Assembly: GCF_008312935.1 (NCBI RefSeq)
Contig: NZ_VSZO01000001.1
Span: 1,054,001-1,118,000, forward strand
Source: Roseiconus lacunae
GTDB lineage: Bacteria; Planctomycetota; Planctomycetia; Pirellulales; Pirellulaceae
Direction: 5' to 3'
Length of the DNA stretch: 64,000 nt
Notes under the pieces: generated by a model
Database searches by the model: none
Seen by the model: the letters and a program-made list of their open reading frames with translations, nothing else
Told to the model about the DNA's origin: nothing
Made by a program: the position numbers and the translations under genes
In this document: positions 25,418 to 34,579 of the stretch, piece by piece
Layout: the number at the start of each line of letters is the position of its first letter
Numbering within the stretch: the first letter of the stretch is position 1

Positions 25418-25951
25418 ATGGCAGCATTTGATGACGTAATTGCCCTGCTGAACGAAATCTTGAACGATCGAATCCCGTCGCTCCAAAATGAGATTTCAGC
25501 TTTGAAGCAGCCTATGGAAGCGGCATCCAAGAGACGTACGAGAGGTGGTTGGTGGGGATTTGCCTTTTCCATGTTGGTTGCGTGTTTCTTGGTCTATTTA
25601 GGGTTGCTGGCTGCAGCTCAAATGCCTCCAGACTTGCTGGCTCGGATTACCTTCAGTAAATCGTTGTCAAATTCCACCACTTCAGATTCACATAGCACGG
25701 CCGAGGTGAATAAGCCAGACGGACGGGGAAGCAGCAATAAAACTACTGCATCGGAAGCTAGTGAACGCCCGGATTTGCCAGCAAGTGATTTTGAAGCTTT
25801 GGCTAGTAAGGTTGAGTTTATTGAAGAGAAACTCAAAAAAAGCGAAGACCTCTCTAACAAATCAGTTTCGGACAGCCGCGAAAGTCTCGTGGCTCAGACC
25901 GGGAATTCGACCAAGAAGAAATCGTCGCGTCGACAAAGTCCCATATTCTAG
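25418..25951 (+). CDS. Single-pass membrane protein of the envelope operon
   Basis: This 177-residue protein has a helical N-terminus (VIALLNEILNDRIPSLQNEI), a basic RRTRGG, and one clear membrane segment at about residues 46-67 (WGFAFSMLVACFLVYLGLLA). A Ser/Thr-rich linker and a C-terminal coiled coil (FEALASKVEFIEEKLKKSED) follow. The topology suggests an anchor or scaffold. It starts 17 bases after the peptidase stop. Confidence 0.72.
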   Translation: MAAFDDVIALLNEILNDRIPSLQNEISALKQPMEAASKRRTRGGWWGFAFSMLVACFLVYLGLLAAAQMPPDLLARITFSKSLSNSTTSDSHSTAEVNKPDGRGSSNKTTASEASERPDLPASDFEALASKVEFIEEKLKKSEDLSNKSVSDSRESLVAQTGNSTKKKSSRRQSPIF

Positions 25952-25981
25952 CGACTAGAATCGCAACCACGGAGAAAAAGT

Positions 25982-27760
25982 ATGAAACGAAAGTCACTAC
26001 AGAAAATTCGTCAGCAGCTTACGGTGCTTCTGGCCATTCTAATGGTATTGCCGCTCCAGTTGCTGAGTAATACTTCATTCGCTGATGAGCCAGAAGTAGA
26101 AATGCAGAGGCTTCGTGGCGAAGTGTTAAAGAACCGCGAGATGCTTCAGCTTCTGCTCCAGCAACAAGCTCTGTCTGGGTTGTCACCGGAGGATCGAAAA
26201 AAGCGTGACGAAGAAACTAAGAAGATCATCGATACGGCGAAAGACCGAATCCTAAAACCAGTTGATGACTTTGGGACAGACTTTAAGAAGTTTGAAGAAG
26301 ATTCCGCATTGCATGACTTTCGCACGAAGCTGCAAACATTAACCGACACTGCTACATCCGTAACGATCGATGCAAATACGTCGGCCACCGAAGTTGCGAA
26401 GGTTTTAGGGTCAATAAAGGATGGTAAAGAACTCATCCTAAACGCTCGAAAAGAGGCTCTTGAAAGATACCAGTCAGCATTGTCGAATCTTCCTCCGGCT
26501 TTGCTAAGCAAGCTTAGTCAACCACTGCTAACTCGCGACAAACTGATCAGCTTAGTGGAAGCAGATAAAAAACGCTTCGAAGAAGTCCTCGGCCTACTTG
26601 ATCCATCTCTTGCAGAAGAGGTGACATCGTTATCCGCTGAAGCGATCGCAGACGAAATCTTTAGTCGGTTTACAAAAAATGGCGTGCTTACGCCCGAATT
26701 AATTGGAGCGCTCGGCAGCGACCTACTCGAAAAACTGGGGCTGCCAGCTGAGCAGATTAAAGGCGTCGTCGAATCTGCCAAAGCGGTTGTGGACGTACAC
26801 AGATCAAGTGCAGACTTCGCAATGTTTTCTGTGAACCTGCTGACCACGGCAATGGCAACAGGCAATCCATACGTTATCGCGGCAGCAGTTGCAATTGTAG
26901 CCTTGATTGCGCTTTTCAAATTCGTATTTGGTAAAGGCGGCGGCGGAGATGGCGGTGATGGTGACGGGGGAGGGAACTCTGACGGGCCGGGTAGCGGAAA
27001 TGAGAGCCCCGGTTCTGGAGGCCGGGTCACTGGAGCCGGAGATCCAAGCAGTCAGCCAGGGAACAAGCAGCCTGGCGACACTGGTGACGGTCAAGTTGCG
27101 TTGGGCGAGGGTGGAGTTCCTGAGGTACTTAGTGAGCCAAAGCCAGCAGACCCGCAGAAACCTTCTTTGCCAGCAGGGGCAGTAAATCTGGGCAGTGACC
27201 CCGATGGAAAATTCCTCGCGGGCAAACAAAATGGTCAGCTTATTGTGATGGATGCTGAAACAGGTGACCCTGTACTGAATGTTACGATCGCCGATATTGC
27301 CGGCGGTATGGAAGCTGGGATTACCGAAGGTACACTTGGTCGCTTCAAAGGAATTTCGCAAGACGAAAAGACGTTCGAAATCGGTGTAGGCGAAAGCACG
27401 CACACGATTACCTCGTTCGGTGGAAAGTGGCGAGTTGTTAAACCTACCCCTCCCGTCGTACACGAAGATGGGACGACCTCACCCTCAGAATACTCTTGGG
27501 TATCTTCTGACGATGGAAGCGTTCGGATTCTAAACAAAGGTGCGCTGGTAGAAGAGATTCCCGCCGACAAAGTAACGAAGTCTGATGGGATTACCCCGCT
27601 AGGAATTTCCAAAGATATGCCACTTGTGATCAAGTCTTATGACCCAGAAAACAAAATCATTCGAGCAGCGGTAGTTGTCAACGGCATGGAAAACTTGGTT
27701 GAGCTAACGTTGCAACAAAATGGTGTCTGGAAGGCCGTTGACGTTGTCAATGGTGAATAG
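25982..27760 (+). CDS. Large exported protein with helical, hydrophobic and beta domains
   Basis: This 592-residue protein has a signal peptide (about 1-35, cleavage near SFA-DEP) and a long helical region at 36-275 (e.g. EVEMQRLRGEVLKNREMLQLLLQ). A hydrophobic stretch at about 279-317 (MFSVNLLTTAM to AAVAIVALIALFKFVF) may cross or insert in a membrane. A Gly/Asp-rich linker at 318-370 and a beta-rich C-terminal half with repeated V/I strands follow. The layout resembles a pore- or tether-type protein, but no named family is recognised. It is the largest periplasm-facing member of the operon. Confidence 0.72.
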   Translation: MKRKSLQKIRQQLTVLLAILMVLPLQLLSNTSFADEPEVEMQRLRGEVLKNREMLQLLLQQQALSGLSPEDRKKRDEETKKIIDTAKDRILKPVDDFGTDFKKFEEDSALHDFRTKLQTLTDTATSVTIDANTSATEVAKVLGSIKDGKELILNARKEALERYQSALSNLPPALLSKLSQPLLTRDKLISLVEADKKRFEEVLGLLDPSLAEEVTSLSAEAIADEIFSRFTKNGVLTPELIGALGSDLLEKLGLPAEQIKGVVESAKAVVDVHRSSADFAMFSVNLLTTAMATGNPYVIAAAVAIVALIALFKFVFGKGGGGDGGDGDGGGNSDGPGSGNESPGSGGRVTGAGDPSSQPGNKQPGDTGDGQVALGEGGVPEVLSEPKPADPQKPSLPAGAVNLGSDPDGKFLAGKQNGQLIVMDAETGDPVLNVTIADIAGGMEAGITEGTLGRFKGISQDEKTFEIGVGESTHTITSFGGKWRVVKPTPPVVHEDGTTSPSEYSWVSSDDGSVRILNKGALVEEIPADKVTKSDGITPLGISKDMPLVIKSYDPENKIIRAAVVVNGMENLVELTLQQNGVWKAVDVVNGE

Positions 27761-27769
27761 GCGCGGGTC

Positions 27770-28486
27770 ATGAGACGACGCACCCGTGAGGAAATAGAGG
27801 TGTTTTCAACCTCTTTCCTTGATCTGCTTTCGTGTGGTTTAGCCGCTGTTGTATTGCTCTGGGTGTTACTAGAGCGATCGCCTCCTCCCGTAGAGGAGGT
27901 TGATCGCTTTTCGTTCGTATCGATTAAACAGTTTGGCTATTTGCACCTAGCCACCGTTACCGTGAAAGGATTAAGCACTCTTCCGCGATTCAATGAGAAT
28001 GGAGCAAACAGCTTTATACCTGGGGTCGCGAGCAACCAAAGTGATACGGGATACCAAATCGGCGATGGCAAGGACTGGGCCAAGCTAATCGCGAGCGAAT
28101 TCGATGCTGATGGTGCACCCCAGTTGCAGTTCACTATCGATGATTCTGGACGAAATGGCTTAGCAGGTTCGATTAGCATCTTGGTTTCCAGCAGATGCCC
28201 TGCGGGCGAAATCGAGCTCGCATTCCGCCAATGCGAATCCCCGGACGAGCACAAAATTGACGTCGTCTTGGCGAACTCTACGACTGAGAAAGCAGAATCC
28301 TTCACGTTTGATGCGGGAACTGTTGCGGGTACCCGGACTGTCCCAAATTATCGGGACGCCATGGTGAAAGGAGCGGAGATTCTGGTTGTTCGGATACCAT
28401 TCGGTGAAGGCGATGCGGAAGTACAGTACTCCGGAAGAGCAATGACTGATCAAGGCCTATTTGACAGGAGCGTGCTATTGCCGTGA
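27770..28486 (+). CDS. MotB/ExbD-like membrane protein 1
   Basis: This 238-residue protein starts VFSTSFLDLLSCGLAAVVLLW, one membrane helix with Asp18 at its start. Both features match the MotB/TolR/ExbD pattern, in which this Asp carries protons through the channel. The rest is a periplasmic beta domain of unknown fold, not OmpA. The start follows the large exported gene by nine bases. The next gene overlaps by GTGA. I infer that it pairs with the channel protein at 29942. Confidence 0.7.
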   Translation: MRRRTREEIEVFSTSFLDLLSCGLAAVVLLWVLLERSPPPVEEVDRFSFVSIKQFGYLHLATVTVKGLSTLPRFNENGANSFIPGVASNQSDTGYQIGDGKDWAKLIASEFDADGAPQLQFTIDDSGRNGLAGSISILVSSRCPAGEIELAFRQCESPDEHKIDVVLANSTTEKAESFTFDAGTVAGTRTVPNYRDAMVKGAEILVVRIPFGEGDAEVQYSGRAMTDQGLFDRSVLLP

Positions 28487-28944
28487 GAAAACGACCCTCT
28501 GTGCAAGTGTTTAGCCTGTCTTTTCTGGATCTGATCTCTTGCGCCATGGCAGGCGTGCTAGTCCTCTATGCGGTTGCGGAAAGACCAGTCCCAGTAAGAG
28601 ATTTGAAAATACCGGCGATTTTGCAGATTGAGATACCAGAGACATCAATTAACGCGGTTTTTGTTTTCCATCTAAGGAATGGGACTGAAGAACACTTCGG
28701 AGACACAACCAATGGCGGTGGCGGCTGGATTGTAACGGACTCCAGTGCAGTCCTAAAGCTTGAAAATGGTCTTGATGAAGCAGCCAGTCTCTCTCTCGGT
28801 CTTCGGGATATCGATCTGACAAGCACGAACTCGAGTCAAACGCACAATCTTCATTGGCGTGTAGTCAGTGAAAAGCGACAAGAAGAGAACGACGCTGTCC
28901 TGTCGCCAGCCAACTTGATTCAGGTTATTGAGGTGGGGAAGTAG
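28483..28944 (+). CDS. MotB/ExbD-like membrane protein 2
   Basis: This 153-residue protein begins with GTG 28483, overlapping the gene before by four bases. The N-terminus (VFSLSFLDLISCAMAGVLVLY) is closely similar to that of the previous protein, with Asp16 in the same place. So two stator-type proteins of different size come in tandem. The C-terminal 110 residues form a short beta domain. It ends directly at the start of the next gene. Confidence 0.7.
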   Translation: MRKRPSVQVFSLSFLDLISCAMAGVLVLYAVAERPVPVRDLKIPAILQIEIPETSINAVFVFHLRNGTEEHFGDTTNGGGGWIVTDSSAVLKLENGLDEAASLSLGLRDIDLTSTNSSQTHNLHWRVVSEKRQEENDAVLSPANLIQVIEVGK

Positions 28945-29937
28945 ATGCTAAACCATATGAAATTGTTTTTCGGAATTGTTCTGTTCCTAGCATTCCACCA
29001 TGCGACCTATGCGCAGTTGGCATCTTCTGAAGCTGCCACCACAGAGGACAATAATTTGAGTTTGGCTCTCCAGGGAAGCGGTATCCCAGCGGAAAGCTTC
29101 GTGATTTATAACCGATCGAACACCAGCCTGGCGTTTATTATGCCTCCTGATATGAGTGAAGTATTCTTGTGGAGCAACAGCAGGCAATTAAGGGCGATTG
29201 TCGAGGGTTTTCAGAATTCTTTGCGGCCTACTCGGCCGCGAGTTGGATTTGCCGGACTTCCGCACTACATCATGTCTCCCTTAGACAGTGCAGGAGCGAT
29301 ATCCCATATGAGATTTCTTTTAGAGAAGCACGCCGACGAGTTCTCTGATGCAAGCAGTTTGAAAATCGTGCATGATGATTCGGATTCGTGGTCCGATTCG
29401 TCTAAGATTTGGCATGCAGTCATTTGGGGACCCGCCCCTATTTCTGGCTCAATGCACGGCCGCTTCGGTTTGCGATCTGTTGTTATCCTCAAATTTAGAG
29501 GAAAAGATGATTCTGCGACACGAAAGTTGAGGATTGGTTTTGCCGACCATTCGGCAGTTGAGGACGCCATATCGATTCTAGATTCGCGGAGCCTCCCATC
29601 TGAAGTTCATTCGCTCGGTCGTCCTACACGGTTGTCTGCCAACCCCGTCGTCAGTTCAATCGTTCTGTACCGAGCCAACAATGGGCTCTATATGTCTAAT
29701 GGAGGGGCACAAGTCTTAGAGCTTTCACTGTTAGCGAAGGCAGACGTCGAGACAAGCCTTGCTCGGACGCTAAATAGCAATGTGCCGTCAGAAGGCGAGC
29801 GGGCATGGTCCCTACCACTGTCCGACGACGATTATCTTTTGCTTACCAGCCTTTGTACGTTCCCGCGAGAGTCAATGGCAAATTGGTTCCTGCACCCGCG
29901 GTCGTATTGTGTCTCATCGATACAGGCAATTCCATAA
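28945..29937 (+). CDS. Exported protein of the envelope operon
   Basis: This 330-residue protein has a signal peptide (KLFFGIVLFLAFHHATYAQ) and a mixed domain with many beta strands. It starts the base after the previous stop codon. No known motif is seen. The position between the stator-like proteins and the channel protein points to a periplasmic part of the same machine. The function is unknown. Confidence 0.65.
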   Translation: MLNHMKLFFGIVLFLAFHHATYAQLASSEAATTEDNNLSLALQGSGIPAESFVIYNRSNTSLAFIMPPDMSEVFLWSNSRQLRAIVEGFQNSLRPTRPRVGFAGLPHYIMSPLDSAGAISHMRFLLEKHADEFSDASSLKIVHDDSDSWSDSSKIWHAVIWGPAPISGSMHGRFGLRSVVILKFRGKDDSATRKLRIGFADHSAVEDAISILDSRSLPSEVHSLGRPTRLSANPVVSSIVLYRANNGLYMSNGGAQVLELSLLAKADVETSLARTLNSNVPSEGERAWSLPLSDDDYLLLTSLCTFPRESMANWFLHPRSYCVSSIQAIP

Positions 29938-29941
29938 CAGC

Positions 29942-31789
29942 ATGGTCATGAAATACCTTTCACGAATAGTCGTCTTCTTGTCCGGCGCTAGAGCAAACGC
30001 AGTTGTCGGAGCGTTGTCATTTGCGACTGTGGCATTATGCAGTTGGTTGGTCACGGCATCCGTTTATTGGTTGAGTTCTCCTCCAATGGTTCGAGGTATA
30101 GATTCCTTCAATGCCGCCCTGACGCTCGGTGGCGAATCCTCGACTGTAGGCGGATTTGACGTCACGAAAACTGCTGCACAGTCTCAAGTTGATGAAGGCA
30201 GTGGCAATGAAAGGGAAATTCTGGAGTGGGAAGTGAGCATCACTAATCCAAAGAAAACGCCAATCCTAAAAATTCGCGTTGAAGAAGTGAGGTCATCTTC
30301 ATGGTTGTTCAGGGGCACATCCGAAATCGCATGCCAAATAGCCGTACCGGGAGGCGGCAACTCATGGAGCGACGATGCTAACGATGATTCTAAAACAGAA
30401 TTTGAGCTTGTCTTGGATAAGTTTGTCCTCTATCGAGCGCAACCGGAGTCGATTCTGACGCCATTCACGTTTACGGTTGAAACCCCTGCAAGCGTTCACG
30501 TGTTTGACAAAGCGGTTACCTATAGTTTGCTATACGTGAATGAAAAGTCGGCATATTACAAGAACAAAGATGTTTCAGGCTACACGCGAGACGAACAAGC
30601 GGAATCCGTTCTTGTGAAAGCTCTAGCCTCTCGTTTCCGCAAGAGTTTTGGGACCCTGGCTGCGGATTCTCAATCGGCGCGAAGGGTTAACGGAATGATT
30701 CAATGGTGCACGGTGTGGGCATTCAGTGCGTTGATTATTGTCCTGGTGAGTCGTTACGTCACATATGTACAATTGGAGGAGGGGGCTCTCCCAGTTGAAG
30801 ATCGAAAAAGAAATACGGGAGAGGAAAAGCCAGCAGTCGATGGCAATCCGATATTCACATTAGAAGAATTGAAGAATCCAAATCATGTGACAATCGACTC
30901 GAAGGCAGAGACGGTCCGCCTAAAATCCGCCGAGCACCTACGTTCGAAAGCCCAAGATCGAACAAGGCTTTGGCCTAGCAGAAATTCAACGTCAACCACA
31001 CCGGTATTTTTAGAACTCTACAAAGAAGCGGCCTCGGCATTTCTATTGTCCCGTGACTACAAGGCTGTTCCAGAATTTGTGGATTCGAAGGCAGCTTCAT
31101 TAATTGATGAGCGCAGTGCTCGTTTAGGTTCAGTTAAATACTTTCTTTGGGCGATCCCAAGTATCGGGTTTGTCGGCACGGTGGTTGGAATCGGAAATGC
31201 GCTTCTGGCGACTATTGACGTAGATGCGGAAAACCCTGTAACGGCATCAATTGCCAAGAGCATGGTATCAAGCAGCATCGGGGTGGCGTTTGACACTACC
31301 TTGGTTGCTTTACTTCTCAGCCTCATTGCTATGCTCATCTACCACCTTGCAACTCAGGCAGAAGAGTTGGTGGTCAGTGATGCCGCTGACAATGTACGTG
31401 AACTGTTCATTCAGGGCGGTGTGCATATCGATGAAGATGCCAGGGCCAGTGCGATCGTTTCAGCACTTACAAATTCTCTGTCCGACGTAGAAAAGTCAAC
31501 TGCACAGCTAAAGGTTACCGCCGATGAGTTGCGAGGAATCGCAGGGCTTGATGAGCAAGTGAAGGGTGGTGTGAATCGAATCGGCAAGGCTCTCAATACA
31601 TTGGCAAGCCGACAAACTAGCCAATTAAAAGAATACGCTGAGAGAACGGATAGAGTTTATCGAAGAGTCCGTTTCTTTGGAGTTATCTTGCTCTCGTTAG
31701 TGTTGGTCTGCCTTACTTTGACCGGTCTTGTCGCGTGGGATGCCTTTGCGGGAGACGGATGGCTTTCTTCGCTGCGGCCCGAACGCTAG
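29942..31789 (+). CDS. MotA/TolQ/ExbB-like proton channel protein
   Basis: This 615-residue protein starts at ATG 29942, four bases after the previous stop (a second ATG is at 29948). It has a membrane segment near 19-44, a periplasmic domain, and another segment near 248-272. Then comes the family core: YFLWAIPSIGFVGTVVGIGNALL (about 400-422) and GVAFDTTLVALLLSLIAMLI (about 447-466), with the conserved Thr in VAFDTT. Another membrane helix lies near 578-599. It is much larger than ExbB or MotA. With two MotB-like proteins it should form a proton-driven stator. Confidence 0.82.
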   Translation: MVMKYLSRIVVFLSGARANAVVGALSFATVALCSWLVTASVYWLSSPPMVRGIDSFNAALTLGGESSTVGGFDVTKTAAQSQVDEGSGNEREILEWEVSITNPKKTPILKIRVEEVRSSSWLFRGTSEIACQIAVPGGGNSWSDDANDDSKTEFELVLDKFVLYRAQPESILTPFTFTVETPASVHVFDKAVTYSLLYVNEKSAYYKNKDVSGYTRDEQAESVLVKALASRFRKSFGTLAADSQSARRVNGMIQWCTVWAFSALIIVLVSRYVTYVQLEEGALPVEDRKRNTGEEKPAVDGNPIFTLEELKNPNHVTIDSKAETVRLKSAEHLRSKAQDRTRLWPSRNSTSTTPVFLELYKEAASAFLLSRDYKAVPEFVDSKAASLIDERSARLGSVKYFLWAIPSIGFVGTVVGIGNALLATIDVDAENPVTASIAKSMVSSSIGVAFDTTLVALLLSLIAMLIYHLATQAEELVVSDAADNVRELFIQGGVHIDEDARASAIVSALTNSLSDVEKSTAQLKVTADELRGIAGLDEQVKGGVNRIGKALNTLASRQTSQLKEYAERTDRVYRRVRFFGVILLSLVLVCLTLTGLVAWDAFAGDGWLSSLRPER

Positions 31790-32465
31790 AGACCTGCTCG
31801 CGAGTCAAATAGCCATCAACAGTGCGCGAATGAGGATTCTTCCAGCAAGGAATTCGGAAAAATGATGTCGACCATTAGTAATCGCTCCGACTCTGATTGC
31901 GTTGCTAATTCAAAGGTGCTCACCATGCATGGCCCTTTTTTTTGGTGGAAAGGCTGCCAGGAGTATTACCCGGGTGGTTGAGTATCTTGTGGTTTTCACG
32001 TGCGAGAGTGCTGAGTATTCATGAAATCTTCCTGCACTCGGTACAATGCATTCCTGGGTTTCATGGGCTTAAATCAAGGCCGGGCGTGAACGTCAGTGTG
32101 ATCTCGTCGCAGGAGGGCGTCCCTCTTCGCATCGTCGGCATGTCAGCCCAGCAGCGGTGTGAAATAGTCTGGTGCGACGGGGACTCGGGAAAATCGTCAT
32201 CAAGCCAGTTTTTAGGTCTTTCTCGACGGAGCCGCAGGCACCGATGCGGAGCGTCGGTCGAGGTCGCTCGTCCGTCCGTGTTCGAGCCGCGAACTCCGAA
32301 GGGTCGCCCCTGTGAAGCCAACCTTCGACACCTATTGACAGTTGCTACAATCGATTGCTGATCTACACCAAGTTTTCCATGTCAACGCTCGTCACGCACC
32401 AAGTGTAAATTCGGGTTCTCAACACATTCCTTGATTAGTCGCTTCTCTAAGCATGTGAGGCCATT
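31790..32465. other. Long gene-poor stretch in the cargo
   Basis: No reliable gene is seen in these 676 bases. The available frames are Arg/Ser-rich and have no ribosome site. The base composition shifts to more G+C at about 32190-32310, unlike its surroundings, so part of it may be an old insertion remnant. I could not identify it. Confidence 0.4.
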
Positions 32466-33128
32466 ATGCTTCGGACACTTCTTCTCTCCGTGTTCACGCT
32501 TTCCCTCGTGGCATCGATTGCATCAAAGTCAAGTGCCGAAACATTGACAGTGCAAGCATTTATCTTCTATGACGTAGAGGACAGAGCGTTCGAACGGGCT
32601 GCAAAAACAATGGCGCACGAGATTAAGGGTGAGGCAATTCAGGAGTTTTTGAAGGTCAAAACAAAGAACGACTTTCTTGAAAGTTGGAAGGCAATCAGAA
32701 GCCAAGCAGAAAACAACTCAGCAGTCGTCGTTGCGGTTCATGTGTTCACGCATGCTTCGAAGCAAGACGATCAGCAGGACGGCTTGGAATTCGCGCAAAC
32801 AGGAAATAGCAGCGGAACCCTTACGAGATCCGACATTGAAGGGCTCCCGCGCTTGCCATGGGCCGATGACAATCAAGGCGTGCACCTGTACGGCTGCAAT
32901 ACGGGGCTGATTGGTGAGCGAGAGTGGGCGCCGGGCTCAGCCTTTACACAATCTCAGCGAGTAACAACCTACGCGTTAACTGGCTTTGGGTATTTCTCTT
33001 CTAATCCAAATCGATACGTCGAGATCAGCAACGCGGATGACGTCGTCTATCTCTATGCATACAAACGAGGCCGAAACGGTTTGCTCGGAGACGGCTCACG
33101 GATGAAAGAGAAAGTCTTCAAACCGTGA
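32466..33128 (+). CDS. Exported protein with His/Cys pair, DUF4347/CHAT-like
   Basis: This 220-residue protein has a signal peptide (LLLSVFTLSLVASIASKSSA). Two strands carry likely active residues: VVVAVHVFTHASKQ with a His, and NQGVHLYGCNTG with a Cys followed by NTG. This H...C order with LYGCN is typical of the DUF4347 and CHAT caspase-like fold. The region in between (LTRSDIEGLPRLPW) fits the short helix before the Cys strand. A protease role is inferred, not shown. It lies 676 bases after the proton-channel operon, in the same orientation. Confidence 0.55.
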   Translation: MLRTLLLSVFTLSLVASIASKSSAETLTVQAFIFYDVEDRAFERAAKTMAHEIKGEAIQEFLKVKTKNDFLESWKAIRSQAENNSAVVVAVHVFTHASKQDDQQDGLEFAQTGNSSGTLTRSDIEGLPRLPWADDNQGVHLYGCNTGLIGEREWAPGSAFTQSQRVTTYALTGFGYFSSNPNRYVEISNADDVVYLYAYKRGRNGLLGDGSRMKEKVFKP

Positions 33129-33416
33129 GGCTCGAGTCAAGGGTCAGGGCTATGCCAAGCTCAAGCCGCATTGCGTCAAGCACTTTCGAATTGTCAAGCA
33201 GGATCGCCGATTCAGTAATACTGACGAGTACGACAATTACAGCGACAAAACCGTCCCCCATCGTCCGATAAGCTGGCCTATGTAGCGAACAGCTGATGCC
33301 TGTGTCGATTTGATGGACTGGCCAGCTTTCACCGGTCGCGCAAGTTTTGGCTATTGAAGCGAGCGTCATCGCTAAGCAGGCAAGTGTGACAAGCGCAATT
33401 CAAACTGCGATCCGGA

Positions 33417-33989
33417 TCAACGGATTTCATCGGATTCTGCGAGTACTTCATTAAGCAATTTTCCCAAGTGCATGTCTGTTGCTTTGTTTTGAATTTCTGA
33501 TTGCTGTTTTTCATCGCAGGCGCGGAAGATACCTCGAAAATCCCGGCGGCTACGCTGGCTCCCCTTGTCGATCCAAATGAGTTTCGAGATTGCGGCGTCG
33601 GTGCGAGAGACCACTGGAAGAAACACTCCTTCAAATAGCTCGATTGTTTGAGAGCGTTGCAACTCTCCGGGGATCAGTTCCCTCGCATAGATGTCTAGTT
33701 TTAGACTCTCGCTTTTATCGAGAAGCTGAAATAGGCCCCCGCCTTGAACGGCTTGTCGGATGACACTTTCAGTGAACATGAAGTCGGATGATCCCAGCAG
33801 GTTCACCAAGTCATCAACTCGGCACTGCACGATCTCCGGTGATACGACAATGTCGATGTCCTGGGTTAATCGCGGTTCGCCATACGCCGAACTAATCGAG
33901 CCGCCAGTCAAGTGAAACGGAAGATCAATCAACGCTGCAATCGCGACAAACTTTCCGATCGTCCTTTCAAATGCTTCAACGGGAAACAT
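33417..33989 (-). CDS. Nucleotidyltransferase-like toxin candidate (AbiEii/MNT type)
   Basis: This 190-residue protein has the minimal NTase signature LTGGSISSAYGEPRLTQDIDIVV, with Gly29-Gly30-Ser31 and metal-binding Asp44 and Asp46. It looks like the AbiEii and DUF6036 groups, which act as toxins by adding nucleotides to tRNA or other targets. The small gene upstream overlaps it by 14 bases, the usual order for a toxin-antitoxin pair. Whether it is toxic is not visible from sequence. Confidence 0.75.
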   Translation of the reverse strand: MFPVEAFERTIGKFVAIAALIDLPFHLTGGSISSAYGEPRLTQDIDIVVSPEIVQCRVDDLVNLLGSSDFMFTESVIRQAVQGGGLFQLLDKSESLKLDIYARELIPGELQRSQTIELFEGVFLPVVSRTDAAISKLIWIDKGSQRSRRDFRGIFRACDEKQQSEIQNKATDMHLGKLLNEVLAESDEIR

Positions 33990-34221
33990 TGGAAAGCTGT
34001 TCCTGAATAAGCTTGACCACTTCTGGTTCTCGTTCGTAGAGCTTCAATGCGACGTGCAACCTGACTTCTTCGTCCGAAAGACTTGGGAATTCGTCACGAA
34101 TACGCCTCGCGATTTGCTGCCGCGTCCAAGCGAGCATTGCAGCGCTCCGAGAAACTTTTTCTGCAGGCGACATCGCTTTCCAGCGCCGTTCGTATTCCAG
34201 CTCGATTTCAGTCGCCGTCAC
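33976..34221 (-). CDS. Small partner of the NTase gene
   Basis: This 81-residue, highly charged helical protein (EIELEYERRWKAMSPAEKVSR, then AWTRQQIARRIRDEFPSLSDEEVRLHVALKL) lies directly before the NTase gene and overlaps it. It is a candidate antitoxin or substrate-guiding partner. It is not similar to AbiEi. Start ATG 34221. Confidence 0.68.
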   Translation of the reverse strand: MTATEIELEYERRWKAMSPAEKVSRSAAMLAWTRQQIARRIRDEFPSLSDEEVRLHVALKLYEREPEVVKLIQEQLSNVSR

Positions 34222-34579
34222 TATAAATTGCTCCGTTCTTTGGTAGACGCAGTATAGACGATCATTGGGGCTGGACGAAGTGCCGGAATCTTGTCCGATC
34301 GACCCCCAAACGCTCCAGCTGGCCCGATCCGAGACGCGGCTAATGTGCCAAATGAACGCTCTGTGACCACCCCTGAATCAGCGTCGCTCGCTAGTCTGAA
34401 TAATCGCCCGCGTCTTGCCACCGCGGTGGAGTCGATAGTTCGCTGGTAACTGAAGGGTGGATTCTCGTAGATTTCGAACATTTTGTGGAAGCCTGGTTGC
34501 AGATCGGCGACAATCGGGACCTGCGACATGATATTACTGATTGAAGTATCCCGGTGGTGCCTTTAATCGAGGAATCCCA
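34222..34579. other. Gene-free stretch between NTase pair and the 34580 gene
   Basis: A 102-codon minus-strand frame (34221-34529) spans part of it, but it has an irregular composition and no ribosome site. I see no clear promoter or repeat, though the divergent genes on each side must start here. Confidence 0.35.

Noticed and set aside
31942-32361. A 139-codon frame in the gap after the channel operon
   Set aside because: Irregular composition rich in Arg and Ser, no ribosome site and no recognisable domain.
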